The notes beneath the pieces are model-generated. The model worked only from the letters and a program-made list of their open reading frames with translations. It searched no databases and was not told the origin of the DNA. Of a stretch of DNA of 64,000 nt, positions 35,961 to 49,554 are shown piece by piece. The DNA lies in assembly GCA_950022655.1 (NCBI GenBank), contig OX465589.1, forward strand, positions 30,667,970 to 30,731,969, in the 5' to 3' direction. Numbering within the stretch: position 1 is the first letter of the stretch; every line of letters begins with the position of its first letter. Made by a program: the position numbers and the translations under genes. The stretch comes from Alentia gelatinosa (taxonomy: Eukaryota; Annelida; Polychaeta; Phyllodocida; Polynoidae).

Positions 35961-37393
35961 TGTTCTGGTAGTGGTATGGTTAATTCGTAATGATATGATA
36001 TAATTGTGGAAGTGGTAACCTAATTTAGGTAGAGGTATAGACTATTTAATGGGAAACTCTTAAGTACGGAGTTGTGCAGACATCTAGGAGAATACGGATT
36101 ATTGCTAACTACATGCCAGTTGTCAGAGATGTCTGGTGGACAGTAGGAGAACTAACCCACCGTTCTGCTATAGTACAGAGTGCGGGGATTAGGCTTGAAT
36201 CTTAATTATAAACGTGAATACGAATCTATTGGGTTAATTAGTTAATGTTAATTAACCAATTAACGTGGGGAGGAAAAGCATCGCTCAGCAGTGTGTCGAA
36301 TTGTCTACCAGAATCTAAATTAAATCCAATTCGACAACGAGGACCATAGGGAATATTGAATCATTAATCATTTGTTAATTATATGATAATTAATATTGAG
36401 AAGTAATCTGATAATAATCTGGCTAATTTCTACGTGTCTTCTTCATAGGAAAGAGGTCAGAGAGTGAAGTAAGGTTCATATATTTAATAAGCAGTGTTCA
36501 CATTCACAACAGTTCACAATTCCATAGTATTGACAGCAAAGCCAGTTCATATGACCCATGGTCTAATCTGGCAAGGTGTCTCATTCTGGTGTCAATAGTT
36601 ACAGTCAATGAGTGTCTCCTATAAAATAGTTCTGTGGAGTGAGATCATAGTCTAAGATGGACTAGACATGATCTCACATAGACACAATGAGTAAGTGGAT
36701 GGCATACAACAAAGATGGATGGCATATGTGGTGTTTGTAGTATATCAGAACCGTGTAGCAGTGGCATTATGCTCAGAAGAGTCCCTGAATTCTGAGCTAC
36801 CTGCTGTTTAACGTGTGCCAGCGAACGCTAGTTCAGACCAATTCTGCATGCTGTATGCATAGTGCTCACCCTGCTCGAGTAGGTGAGACACATGCACTCA
36901 GCACGAAGCGTGTTTAGAGACTGAAGATCCTCTCACTGCGGATCCAGCTCAGAGAGTGAGGATTTACTAGAGGATCATGGGTAATTTCACAATGAACTCA
37001 CACCAGACCAATAGGCAGCGAGACTGCGTTAATATATTCAGTTAGAACCGGGGAAAGCCTGCAGGGGGTTTCCCTATGAGTCATAGGTGACGTTTCTCTA
37101 TTTTAACCACTGTAGTACAGGTGAATCCCGCCTATGGGAGCACTGGCGCTGCTGTAGTTACTTAGTGGCGTACTACCTCAAACCTCAAGTGATACATGGT
37201 AGTGATACATAGCTAGAACCTTGATACAGTGGCTATCTAAACACTATTAAATAATATAATAAATACACAACACATTGATACATATTTGTGAATAATTAAT
37301 AAAACACGAAACTTAATAAATAACCAGAATTATCCAAAAACCTTTCACTTATTTATGATACTCCATACCTGTGCCGTATTTGACTACGGTACA
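35961..37393. repeat. Right LTR (1433 bp, internally deleted)
   Basis: Direct repeat of 22885-24481. It lacks a 151-bp segment (equivalent to 23651-23801) and a 13-bp segment (in the equivalent of 23896-23912); 1597 minus 164 gives exactly 1433. Otherwise I count about five substitutions. AATAAA is at 37298-37303 on the + strand. Confidence 0.92.
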
Positions 37394-37397
37394 ACTT
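37394..37397. repeat. Target-site duplication ACTT, right
   Basis: ACTT directly after the CA end of the right LTR, followed by the satellite continuation CCAAAATATTC. Confidence 0.88.
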
Positions 37398-39448
37398 CCA
37401 AAATATTCTACTTCATGTATATCCATTTTTGCATCTATTAAATACTCAAGTTCAGTACTGGAAAAAAATGGGTCGAATTTGTTGTGGGTCGAGTTCCATT
37501 TATGGGTCGAGTTTGTTGTGGGTCGAGTTTTTTATTGATTGATTTCGTTGCGGGTCGAGTTTTCGAGTATTCTAAGTGACTCTAATTGGTTAAGGGTAAG
37601 GGTTAGGGTTAGGGTTAGGAACGGTTAAGGGTTAGGGTTAGGGTTAAGTACAGGGATAGGAATAGGGATAGGGTTAGGGAGAGGGTTAGTGATAGGGATA
37701 GGGATAGTGTTAGGGTTAGGGTTGGTGTTGAACTTAAAACGCCCTTCTAACAGTATCCTGCAATACAGGGTTAGGGTTAGGGATAGGGGAAGGGTTAGGG
37801 TTGGGATGGGGATAGGTCCAGGGTTAGGGTTAGGATAGGGTTGGGGTTAGGGCTAGGAATTCGTTGTGGGTCGAGTTCCATTTACGGGTCGAGTTTGTTG
37901 TGGGTCGAGTTTTTTATTGATCGATTTCGTTGCGGGTCGAGTTTTCGAGTATTCATGAGTGACTCTAATTGGTTAAGGGTTAGGGTTAGGGTTAGGGTTA
38001 GGGTTAGGGTTAGGGTTAGGATAGGGTTAGGGTTAGGGTTAGGGTTAAGTACAGGGATAGGAATAGGGGTAGGGTAAGGGAGAGGGTTAGTGATAGGGAT
38101 AGGGATAGTGTTAGGGTTAGGGTTGGTGTTAAACTTAAAGTGCCCTTCTAACAGTATCCTGCAATACAGGGTTAGGGTTAGGGATAGGGGAAGGGTTAGG
38201 GTTAGGATAGGGTTAGGGTTAGGGCTAGGAATTCGTTGTGGGTCGAGTTCCATTAACGGGTCGAGTTTGTTGTGGGTCGAGTATTTTATTGATCGATTTC
38301 GTTGCGGGTCGAGTTTTCGAGTATTCATGAGTGACTCTAATTGGTTAAGGGTTAGGGTTAGGGTTAGGGTTAGGGTTAGGATAGGGTAAGGGTTAGGGTT
38401 AGGGTTAAGTACAGGGATAGGAATAGGGATAGGTTCAGGGAGAGGGTTAGTGATAGGGATAGGGATAGTGTTAGGGTTCGGGTTGGTGTTGAACTTAAAA
38501 CGCCCTTCTAACAGTATCCTGCAAGACAGGGTTAGGGTTAGGGATAGGGTAAGGGTTAGGGTTGGGATAGAGATAGGGTCAGGGTTAGGGTTAGGATAGG
38601 GTTAGGGATTGGGCTAGGGATAGGGTTAGGGATAGAGTTAGGGATGGGGATAGGGTTAGGGTTAGGGCTAGGGTTAGGGTTAGAGGGGGTGTCCACCAAG
38701 CTCCCGACGCGAACTGACGCGCCCCCATATTGCCCTTCCGACACAAAATCCATATCGTAACAAAATCGTAGAGCTTATCGGGGCAGTTGGTAAGTTTTCT
38801 ACGATAACGCTACTGACACGGCTCAATGCGCACCGACGCAAACTGATGCAAAACCTGTATCGCAGTGTATAGATGACTCTTTTAACGGGAAATCATATGA
38901 AATAATCGATAGAAGATTATGAAATTTTCAGAATCTATAGAATCTATAATGCCAAAGCGGCTCTGTAAAAATTGTGAAATTTGATAGTAGATAAGGTCTC
39001 AAAACGATCATTTAATCCTTTAACTGAGGTATCATATAATATTGTTTTGTATCTACAAATAAAATATCAATCTTAAATATGCATTATTTCTGGAATTATA
39101 AAGGAAATATGGTTAATTACACTGGTTGCATCATGAGCTATATCGGGGTGAATCGGGACCATGTCACCTTTTTCATGCACCCTCCCAATACGTTACGACG
39201 CGCACTGACGCGCACCGACGCGAACCGATACGCTACAATATGCCTTGCGACGTGCTACGATATGGTAATTTTGTATCGGCTCATGTCGGCTCGTGTCGGC
39301 GTTGGTGGGTGCAGGGTCTTAGGGTTAGAGTTAGGTTTAGGGTTAGGGTTGGGGTTGAACTTAAAACGCCATTCTAACAGTATCCTGCAATACAGGTACA
39401 GGTACCGGTACAAAAATATTAAGTTCTCTGATGCATTGTAGTTTTGAA
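37394..39448 (+). repeat. Satellite monomer 11, right part (three modules)
   Basis: Remainder of the monomer split by the LTR element. Removing the element and one 4-bp target duplication gives a monomer of about 2.27 kb with three modules from about 37480, 37860 and 38235. Confidence 0.9.
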
Positions 39449-40953
39449 ATGAATTCTTTACTAAGCTGTACATCTCGATTTTGAGAATAATCAAAATTAA
39501 TGTTAGCGATACACACACCACATGTGTCATTTCCTAGCAACTTTAACTAAATATCCAAGCACAGTCTACCTGAGTCGAGGGCAGACACTGCAGAATGGAC
39601 ACTCAAAACTCGCTCACATTTTCAGCAAAATTTGAAGCTAAGGTAATATAAATAGTAATTATACTTCCAAAATATTCTACTTCATGTATATCCATATTTG
39701 CATCTATTAAATACTCAAGTTCAGTACTGGAAAAAAATGGGTCGAATTCGTTGTGGGTCGAGTTCCATTTACGGGTCGAGTTTGTTGTGGGTCGAGTTTT
39801 TTATTGATCGATTTCGTTGCGGGTCGAGTTTTCGAGTATTCATGAGTGACTCTAATTGGTTAAGGGTTAGGGTTAGGGTTAGGGTTAGGGTTAGGATAGG
39901 GTAAGGGTTAGGGTTAGGGTTAAGTACAGGGATAGGAATAGGGATAGGGTTAGGGAGAGGGTTAGTGATAGGGATAGGGATAGTGTTAGGGTTAGGGTTG
40001 GTGTTGAACTAAAAAGGCCCTTCTAACAGTATCCTGCAATACAGGTTTAGGGTTAGGGATAGGGTAAGGGTTAGGGTTGGGATAGGGATAGGGTCAGGGT
40101 TAGGGTTAGGATAGGGTTAGGGATTGGGCTAGGGATAGGGTTAGGGATAGAGTTAGGGATGGGGATAGGGTTAGGGTTAGGGCTAGGGTTAGGGTTAGAG
40201 GGGGTGTCCACCAAGCTCCCGACGCGAACTGATGCGCCCCGATATTGCCCTTTCTATACAAAATCCATATCGTAACAAAATTGTAGAGGTTATCGGGGCA
40301 GTTGGTAAGTTTCTACGATAACGCTACTGACGCGGCTCAACCCGCACCGACGCGAACTGATGCAAAACCTGTATCGCAGTGTATAGATGACTTTTTTAAC
40401 AGGAAATCATATGAAATAATCGATAGAAAATTATGAAATTTTCAGAATCTGTAGAATCTATAATGCTAAAGCAGCTCTGCAAAAATTGTGAAATTTGATA
40501 GTAGATAAGGTCTCAAAACGATCATTTTATACTTTAACTGAGGTATCATATAATATTGTTTTGTATCTACAGATAAAATATCAATCTTAAATATGCATTA
40601 TTTCTGGAATTATAAAGGAAATATGGTTAATTACACTGGTTGCATCATGAGCTATATCGGGGTGTATCGGGACCATGGCACCTTTTTCATGCACCCTCCC
40701 AATACGTTACGACGCGCATCGACGCGAACTGATACGCTACGATATGCCTTGCGACGTGCTACGATATGGTAATTTTGTATCGGCTCAGGTCGGCTCGTGT
40801 CGGCGTTGGTGGGTGCAGGGTCTTAGGGTTAGAGTTAGGTTTAGGGTTAGGGTTGGGGGTTGAACTTAAAACACCATTCTTACAGTATCCTGCAATACAT
40901 GTACAGGTACCGGTACAAAAATATTAAGTTCTCTGATGCATTGTAGTTTTGAA
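39449..40953 (+). repeat. Satellite monomer 12
   Basis: 1505-bp single-module monomer. The CpG-rich phased segment near 40711-40740 has lost exactly one 10-bp unit. Confidence 0.9.
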
Positions 40954-43252
40954 ATGAATTGTTTACTTAGTTGTTCATCTAGATTTTGAGAATAATTAAA
41001 ATTAATGTTAGTGATACACACACCACATGTGTCATTTCCTAGCAACTTTAAATAAATATCCAAGCACAGTCTACCTGAGTCGAGGGCAGACACTGCAGAA
41101 TGGACACTCAAAACTCGCTCACATTTTCAGCAAAATTTGAAGCTAAGGTAATATAAATAGTAATAATACTTCCAAAATATTCTACTTCATGTATATCCAT
41201 TTTTGCATCTATTAAAAACTCAAGTTCAGTACTTGAAAAAAATGGGTCGAATTTGTTGTGGGTCGAGTTCCATTTATGGGTCAAGTTTGTTGTGGGTCGA
41301 GTATTTTATTGATCGATTTCGTTGCGGGTCGAGTTTTCGAGTATTCTAAGTGACTCTAATTGGTTAAGGGTAAGGGTTAGGGTTAGGGTTAGGGTTAGGA
41401 ACGGGTAAGGGTTAGGGTTAGGGTTAAGTACAGGGATAGGAATAGGGATAGGGTTAGGGAGAGGGTTAGTGATAGGGATAGGGATAGTGTTAGGGTTAGG
41501 GTTGGTGTTGAACTTAAAACGCCCTTCTAACAGTATCTTGCAATACAGGGTTAGGGTTAGGGATAGGGGAAGGGTTAGGGTTGGGATGGAGATAGGTCCA
41601 GGGTTAGGGTTAGGATAGGGTTAGGGTTAGGGCTAGGAATTCGTTGTGGGTCGAGTTCCATTTACGGGTCGAGTTTGTTGTGGGTCGAGTTTTTCATTGA
41701 TCGATTTCGTTGCGGGTCGACTTTTCGAGTATTCATGAGTGACTCTAATTGGTTAAGGGTTAGGGTTAGGATTAGGGTTAGGGTTAGGGTTAGGGTTAGG
41801 GTTAGGGTTAGGATAGGGTAAGGGTTAGGGTTAGAGTTAAGTACAGGGATAGGAATAGGGGTAGGGTAAGGGAGAGGGTTAGTGATAGGGATAGGGATAG
41901 TGTTAGGGTTAGGGTTGGTGTTAAACTTAAAATGCCCTTCTAACAGTATCCTGCAATACAGGGTTAGGGTTAGGGATAGGGGAAGGGTTAGGGTTAGGAT
42001 AGGGTTAGGGTTAGGGCTAGGAATTCGTTGTGGGTCGAGTTCCATTAACGGGTCGAGTTTGTTGTGGGTCGAGTTTTTTATTGATCGATTTCGTTGCGGG
42101 TCGAGTTTTCGAGTATTCATGAGTGACTCTAATTGGTTAAGGGTTAGGGTTAGGGTTAGGGTTAGGGTTAGGGTTAGGGTTAGGATAGGGTTAGGGTTAG
42201 GGTTAGGGTTAGGTACAGGGATAGGAATAGGGATAGGTTTAGGGAGAGGGTTAGTGATAGGGATAGGGATAGTGTTAGGGTTAGGGTTGGTGTTGAACTT
42301 AAAACGCCCTTCTAACAGTATCCTGCAATACAGGGTTAGGGTTAGGGATAGGGTAAGGGTTAGCGTTGGGAGAGGGATAGGGTCAGGGTTAGGGTTAGGA
42401 TAGGGTGAGGGATAGGGCTAGGGATAGGGTTAGGGATAGAGTTAGGGATGGGGATAGGGTTAGGGTTAGGGCTAGGGTTAGGGTTAGAGGGGGTGTCCAC
42501 CAAGCTCCCGACGCGAACTGACGCGCCCCCATATTGCCCTTCCGATACAAAATCCATATCGTAACAAAATCGTAGAGCTTATCGGGGCAGTTGGTAAGTT
42601 TTCTACGATAACGCTACTGACAAGGCTCAATGCGCACCGACGCAAACTGATGCAAAACCTGTATCGCAGTGTATAGATGACTCTTTTACCGGGAAATCAT
42701 ATGAAATATTCAATAGAAAATTATGAAATTTTCAGAATCTATAGAATCTATAATGCCAAAGCGGCTCTGCAAAAATTATGAAATTTAATAGTAGATAAGG
42801 TCTCAAAACGATCATTTTATACTTTAACTGAGGTATCATATAATATTGTTTTGTATCTACAGATAAAATATCAATCTTAAATATGCATTATTTCTGGAAT
42901 TATAAAGGAAATATGGTTAATTACACTGGTTGTATCATGAGCTATATCGGGGTGAATCGGGACCATGTCACCTTTTTCATGCACCCTCCCAATACATTAC
43001 GACGCACACTGACGCGCACCGACGCGAACCGATACGCTACGATATGCCTTGCGACGTGCTACGATATGGTAATTTTGTATCGGCTCATGTCGGCTCGTGT
43101 CGGCGTTGGTGGGTGCAGGGTCTTAGGGTTAGAGTTAGGTTTAGGGTTAGGGTTGGGGTTGAACTTAAAACGCCATTCTAACAGTATCCTGCAATACAGG
43201 TACAGGTACCGGTACAAAAATATTAAGTTCTCTGATGCTTTGTAGTTTTGAA
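40954..43252 (+). repeat. Satellite monomer 13 (three modules)
   Basis: 2299 bp with modules from about 41250, 41640 and 42022; similar in layout to monomer 11. Confidence 0.9.
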
Positions 43253-45094
43253 ATGAATTCTTTACTAAGCTATACATCAAGATTTTGAGAATAATCAAAA
43301 TTAATGTTAGCGATACACACACCACATGTGTCATTTCCAAGCAACTTTAACTGAATATCCAAGCACAGTCTACCTGAGTCGAGGGCAGACACTGCAGAAT
43401 GGACACTCAAAACTCGCTCACATTTTCAGCAAAATTTGAAGCTAAGGTAATATAAATAGTAATAATACTTCCAAAATATTCTACTTCATGTATATCCATA
43501 TTTGCATCTATTAAATACTCAAGTTCAGTACTGGAAAAAAATGGGTCGAATTTGTTGTGGGTTGAGTTCCAATAACGGGTCGAGTTTGTTGTGGGTCGAG
43601 TTTTTTATTGATCGATTTCGTTGCGGGTCGAGTTTTCGAGTATTCATGAGTTACTCTAATTGGTTAAGGGTTAGGGTTAGGGTTAGGGTTAGGGTTAGGA
43701 TAGGGTAAGGGTTAGGGTTAGGGTTAAGTACAGGGATAGGAATAGGGATAGGGTTAGGGAGAGGGTTAGTGATAGGGATAGGGATAGTGTTAGGGTTAGG
43801 GTTGGTGTTGAACTAAAAACGCCCTTCTAACAGCATCCTGCAATACAGGGTTAGGGTTAGGGATAGGGTAAGGGTTAGGGTTTGGATAGGGATAGGGTCA
43901 GGGTTAGGGTTAGGATAGGGTTAGGGATTGGGCTAGGGATAGGGTTAGGGATAGAGTTAGGGATGGGGATAGGGTTAGGGTTAGGGTTAGGGTTAGGATA
44001 GGGTTAGGGTTAGGGTTAGGATAGGGTAAGGGTTAGGGTTAGGGTTAAGTACAGGGATAGGAATAGGGATAGGGTTAGGGAGAGGGTTAGTGATAGGGAT
44101 AGGGATAGTTTTAGTGTTAGGGTTAGGGTTGGTGTTGAACTTAAAACGCCCTTCTAACAGTATCCTGCAATACAGGGTTAGGGTTAGGGATAGGGTAAGG
44201 GTTAGGGTTGGGATAGGGATAGGGTTAGGGTTAGGGTTAGGATAGGGTTAGGGATAGGGCTAGGGATAGGGTTAGGGATAGAGTTAGGGATGGGGATAGG
44301 GTTAGGGTTAGGGCTAGGGTTAGGGTTAGAGGGGGTGTCCACCAAGCTCCCGACGCGAACTGACATGCCCCCATATTGCCCTTCCGATATAAAATCCATA
44401 TCGTAACAAAATTGTAGAGCTTATCGGGGCAGTTGGTAAGTTTTCTACGATAACGCTACTGACGCGGCTCAACGCACACCGACGCGAACTGATGCAAAAC
44501 CTGTATCGCAGTGTAAAGATGACTCTTTTACCGGGAAATCATATGAAATAATCAATAGAAAATTATGAAATTTTCAGAATCTGTAGAATCTATAATGCTA
44601 AAGCGGCTCTGCAAAAATTGTGAAAATTGATAGTAGATAAGGTCTCAAAACGATCATTTTATACTTTAACTGAGGTATCATATAATATTGTTTTGTATCT
44701 ACAGATAAAATATCAATCTTAAATATGCATTATTTCTGGAATTATAAAGGAAATATGGTTAATTACACTGGTTGCATCATGAGCTATATCGGGGTGTATC
44801 GGGACCATGGCACCTTTTTCATGCACCCTCCCAATACGTTACCACGTGCACCGACAGGCACCGACGCGAACCGATACGCTACGATATGCCTTGCGACGTG
44901 CTACGATATGGTAATTTTGTATCGGCTCGCGTCGGCTCATGTCGGCGTTGGTTGGTGCAGGGTCTTAGGGTTAGAGTTAGGTTTAGGGTTAGGGTTGGGG
45001 TTGAACTTAAAACGCCATTCTAACAGTATCCTGCAATACAGGTACACGTACCGGTACAAAAATATTAAGTTCTCTGATGCATTGTAGTTTTGAA
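43253..45094 (+). repeat. Satellite monomer 14 (telomeric block duplicated)
   Basis: 1842 bp. It has one GGGTCGAG segment, but the telomeric block restarts near 43980 without a new GGGTCGAG segment. This gives about 340 extra bp and looks like unequal exchange inside TTAGGG homology. Confidence 0.88.
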
Positions 45095-46596
45095 ATGAAT
45101 TGTTTAATAAGCTGCACATCTAGATTTTGAGAATTATCAAAATTAATTTTAGCGATACACACACTCAATGGACACTCAAAACTCGCTCACATTTTCAGCA
45201 AAATTTGAAGCTAAGGTAATATAAATAGTAATAATACTTCCAAAATATTCTACTTCATGTATATCCATTTTTGCATCTATTGAATACTCAAGGTCAGTAC
45301 TGGAAAAAAAATGGGTCGAATTCGTTGTGGGTCGAGTTCCATTTACAGGTCGAGTTTGTTGTGGGTCGAGTGTTTTTTTTATCGATTTCGTTGCGGGTCG
45401 AGTTTTCGAGTATTCATGAGTGACTCTAATTGGTTAAGGGTTAGGGTTAGGGTTAGGGTTAGGGTTAAGGTTAGGGTTAGGGTTAGGATAGGGTTAGGGT
45501 TAGGGTTAGTATAGGGTAAGGGTTAGGGTTAGGGTTAAGTACAGGGATAGGAATAGGGATAGGGTTAGGGAGAGGGTTAGTGATAGGGATAGGGATAGTT
45601 TTAGTGTTAGGGTTAGGGTTGGTGTTGAACTTAAAACGCCCTTCTAATAGTATCCTGCAATACAGGGTTAGGGTTAGGGATAGGGTAAGGGTTAGGGTTG
45701 GGATAGGGATAGGGTCAGGGTTAGGGTTAGGGTTAGGGTTAGGATAGGGTCAGGGATAGGGATAGGGATAGGGTTAGTGATAGAGTTAGGGATAGGGATA
45801 GGGTTAGGGTTAGGGCTAGGGTTAGGGTAAGAGGGGGTGTCCACCAAGCTCCCAACGCGAACTGACGCGCCCTGATATTGCCCTACCGATACAAAATCCA
45901 TATCGTAACAAAATCGTAGAACTTATCGGGGCAGTTGGTAAGTTTTCTACGATAACGCTACTGACACGGCTCAATGCGCACCGATGCGAACTGATGCAAA
46001 ACCTGTATCGCAGTGTATAGATGTCTCTTTTAACGGGAAATCATATGAAATAATCGATAGAAAATTATGAAATTTTCAGAATCTGTAGAATCTATAATGC
46101 TAAATCGGCTCTGCAAAAATTGTGAAATTTTATAGTAGATAAGGTTTCAAAACGATCATTTTATACTTTAACTGAGGTATCATATAATATTGTTTTGTAT
46201 CTACAGATAAAATATCAATCTTATATATGCATTATTTCTGGAATTATAAAGGAAATATGGTTAATTACACTGGTTGCATCATTAGCTATATCGGGGTGTA
46301 TCGGGACCATGGCACCTTTTTCATGCACCCTCCCAATATGTTACGACGCGCACTGACGCGCACCGACGCGAACCGATACGCTACGATATGCCTTCCGACG
46401 TGCTACGATATGGTAATTTTGTATCGGCTCGCGTCGTCTCGTGTCGGCGTTGGTTGGTGCAGGGTCTTAGGGTTAGAGTTAGGTTTAGGGTTAGGGTTGG
46501 GGTTGAACTTAAAACGCCATTCTAACAGTATCCTGCAATACAGGTACACATACCGGTACAAAAATATTAAGTTCTCTGATGCATTGTAGTTTTGAA
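45095..46596 (+). repeat. Satellite monomer 15 (first with 73-bp deletion)
   Basis: 1502 bp. Leftmost monomer in the window with the deletion after ACACACAC near 45165 (75 bp replaced by TC). Confidence 0.9.
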
Positions 46597-48080
46597 ATGA
46601 ATTGTTTACTAAGCTGTACATCTAGATTTTGAAAATTATCAAAATTAATTTTAGCGATACACACACTCAATGGACACTCAAAACTCGCTCACATTTTCAG
46701 CAAAATTTGAAGCTAAGGTAATATAAATAGTAATAATACTTCCAAAATATTCTACTTTATGTATATCCATTTTTGCATCTATTAAATACTCAAGTTCAGT
46801 ACTGGAAAAAAATGGGTCGAATTCGTTGTGGGTCGAGTTCCATTTACGGGTCGAGTTTGTTGTGGGTCGAGTTTTTTTTTATCGATTTCGTTGCGGGTCG
46901 AGTTTTCGAGTATTCATGAGTGACTCTAATTGGTTAAGGGTTAGGGTTAGGGTTAGGGTTAGGGTTAGGGTTAGGGTTAGGATAGGGTTAGGGTTAGTAT
47001 AGGGTAAGGGTAAGGGTTAGGGTTAAGTACAGGGATAGGAATAGGGATAGGGTTAGGGAGAGGGTTAGTGATAGGGATAGGGATAGTTTTAGTGTTAGGG
47101 TTAGGGTTGGTGTTGAACTTAAAACGCCCTTCTAATAGTATCCTGCAATACAGGGTTAGGGTTAGGGATAGGGTAAGGGTTAGGGTTGGGGTATAGGAAA
47201 AGGGTCAGGGTTAGGGTTAGGGTTAGGATAGGGTCAGGGATAGGGATAGGGATAGGGTTAGTGATAGAGTTAGGGATAGGGATAGGGTTAGGGTTAGGGC
47301 TAGGGTTAGGGTAAGAGGGGGTGTCCACCAAGCTCCCAACGCGAACTGACGCGCCCTGATATTGCCCTACCGATACAAAATCCATATCGTAACAAAATCG
47401 TAGAACTTATCGGGGCAGTTGGTAAGTTTTCTACGATAACGCTACTGACACGGCTCAATGCGCACCGATGCGAACTGATGCAAAACCTGTATCGCAGTGT
47501 ATAGATGTCTCTTTTAACGGGAAATCATATGAAATAATCGATAGAAAATTATGAAATTTTCAGAATCTGTAGAATCTATAATGCTAAATCGGCTCTGCAA
47601 AAATTGTGAAATTTTATAGTAGATAAGGTTTCAAAACGATCATTTTATACTTTAACTGAGGTATCATATAATATTGTTTTGTATCTACAGATAAAATATC
47701 AATCTTATATATGCATTATTTCTGGAATTATAAAGGAAATATGGTTAATTACACTGGTTGCATCATTAGCTATATCGGGGTGTATCGGGACCATGGCACC
47801 TTTTTCATGCACCCTCCCAATATGTTACGACGCGCACTGACGCGCACCGACGCGAACCGATACGCTACGATATGCCTTCCGACGTGCTACGATATGGTAA
47901 TTTTGTATCGGCTCGCGTCGTCTCGTGTCGGCGTTGGTTGGTGCAGGGTCTTAGGGTTAGAGTTAGGTTTAGGGTTAGGGTTGGGGTTGAACTTAAAACG
48001 CCATTCTAACAGTATCCTGCAATACAGGTACACATACCGGTACAAAAATATTAAGTTCTCTGATGCATTGTAGTTTTGAA
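46597..48080 (+). repeat. Satellite monomer 16
   Basis: 1484 bp, deletion type. Nearly identical to the following monomer over its whole length, which points to a very recent duplication. Confidence 0.9.
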
Positions 48081-49554
48081 ATGAATTGTTTACTAAGCTG
48101 TACATCTAGATTTTGAAAATTATCAAAATTAATTTTAGCGATACACACACTCAATGGACACTCAAAACTCGCTCACATTTTCAGCAAAATTTGAAGCTAA
48201 GGTAATATAAATAGTAATAATACTTCCAAAATATTCTACTTTATGTATATCCATTTTTGCATCTATTAAATACTCAAGTTCAGTACTGGAAAAAAATGGG
48301 TCGAATTCGTTGTGGGTCGAGTTCCATTTACGGGTCGAGTTTGTTGTGGGTCGAGTTTTTTTTTATCGATTTCGTTGCGGGTCGAGTTTTCGAGTATTCA
48401 TGAGTGACTCTAATTGGTTAAGGGTTAGGGTTAGGGTTAGGGTTAGGGTTAGGGTTAGGGTTAGGATAGGGTTAGGGTTAGTATAGGGTAAGGGTAAGGG
48501 TTAGGGTTAAGTACAGGGATAGGAATAGGGATAGGGTTAGGGAGAGGGTTAGTGATAGGGATAGGGATAGTTTTAGTGTTAGGGTTAGGGTTGGTGTTGA
48601 ACTTAAAACGCCCTTCTAATAGTATCCTGCAATACAGGGTTAGGGTTAGGGATAGGGTAAGGGTTAGGGTTGGGGTATAGGAAAAGGGTCAGGGTTAGGG
48701 TTAGGGTTAGGATAGGGTCAGGGATAGGGATAGGGATAGGGTTAGTGATAGAGTTAGGGATAGGGATAGGGTTAGGGTTAGGGCTAGGGTTAGGGTAAGA
48801 GGGGGTGTCCACCAAGCTCCCAACGCGAACTGACGCGCCCTGATATTGCCCTACCGATACAAAATCCATATCGTAACAAAATCGTAGAACTTATCGGGGC
48901 AGTTGGTAAGTTTTCTACGATAACGCTACTGACACGGCTCAATGCGCACCGATGCGAACTGATGCAAAACCTGTATCGCAGTGTATAGATGTCTCTTTTA
49001 ACGGGAAATCATATGAAATAATCGATAGAAAATTATGAAATTTTCAGAATCTGTAGAATCTATAATGCTAAATCGGCTCTGCAAAAATTGTGAAATTTTA
49101 TAGTAGATAAGGTTTCAAAACGATCATTTTATACTTTAACTGAGGTATCATATAATATTGTTTTGTATCTACAGATAAAATATCAATCTTATATATGCAT
49201 TATTTCTGGAATTATAAAGGAAATATGGTTAATTACACTGGTTGCATCATTAGCTATATCGGGGTGTATCGGGACCATGGCACCTTTTTCATGCACCCTC
49301 CCAATATGTTACGACGCGCACTGACGCGCACCGACACGCTACGATATGCCTTCCGACGTGCTACGATATGGTAATTTTGTATCGGCTCGCGTCGTCTCGT
49401 GTCGGCGTTGGTTGGTGCAGGGTCTTAGGGTTAGAGTTAGGTTTAGGGTTAGGGTTGGGGTTGAACTTAAAACGCCATTCTAACAGTATCCTGCAATACA
49501 GGTACACGTACCGGTACAAAAATATTAAGTTCTCTGATGCATTGTAGTTTTGAA
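48081..49554 (+). repeat. Satellite monomer 17
   Basis: 1474 bp, deletion type. It differs from monomer 16 chiefly by the loss of exactly one 10-bp unit in the CpG-rich segment near 49331. Confidence 0.9.

Larger units (their letters stand above)
22885..37393 (-). mobile_element. LTR-bounded element without recognisable gag-pol (LARD-like)
   Basis: 14,509-bp insertion in the satellite. It is bounded by two direct repeats beginning TGTTCT and ending GGTACA, flanked by the 4-bp duplication ACTT (22881-22884 and 37394-37397). The TG...CA ends and the 4-bp duplication are typical of LTR retrotransposon integration. The minus strand is the tentative sense strand: one base inside the right LTR, that strand reads TGGTGGAGAACC (35959-35948), in the place and with the TGG start of a primer-binding site, and a short purine stretch (GAAGAG) precedes the other LTR; I could not match the primer tRNA. 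No reverse transcriptase, integrase, protease or RNase H was recognisable in any frame. It is probably a non-autonomous element mobilised in trans. Confidence 0.8.
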
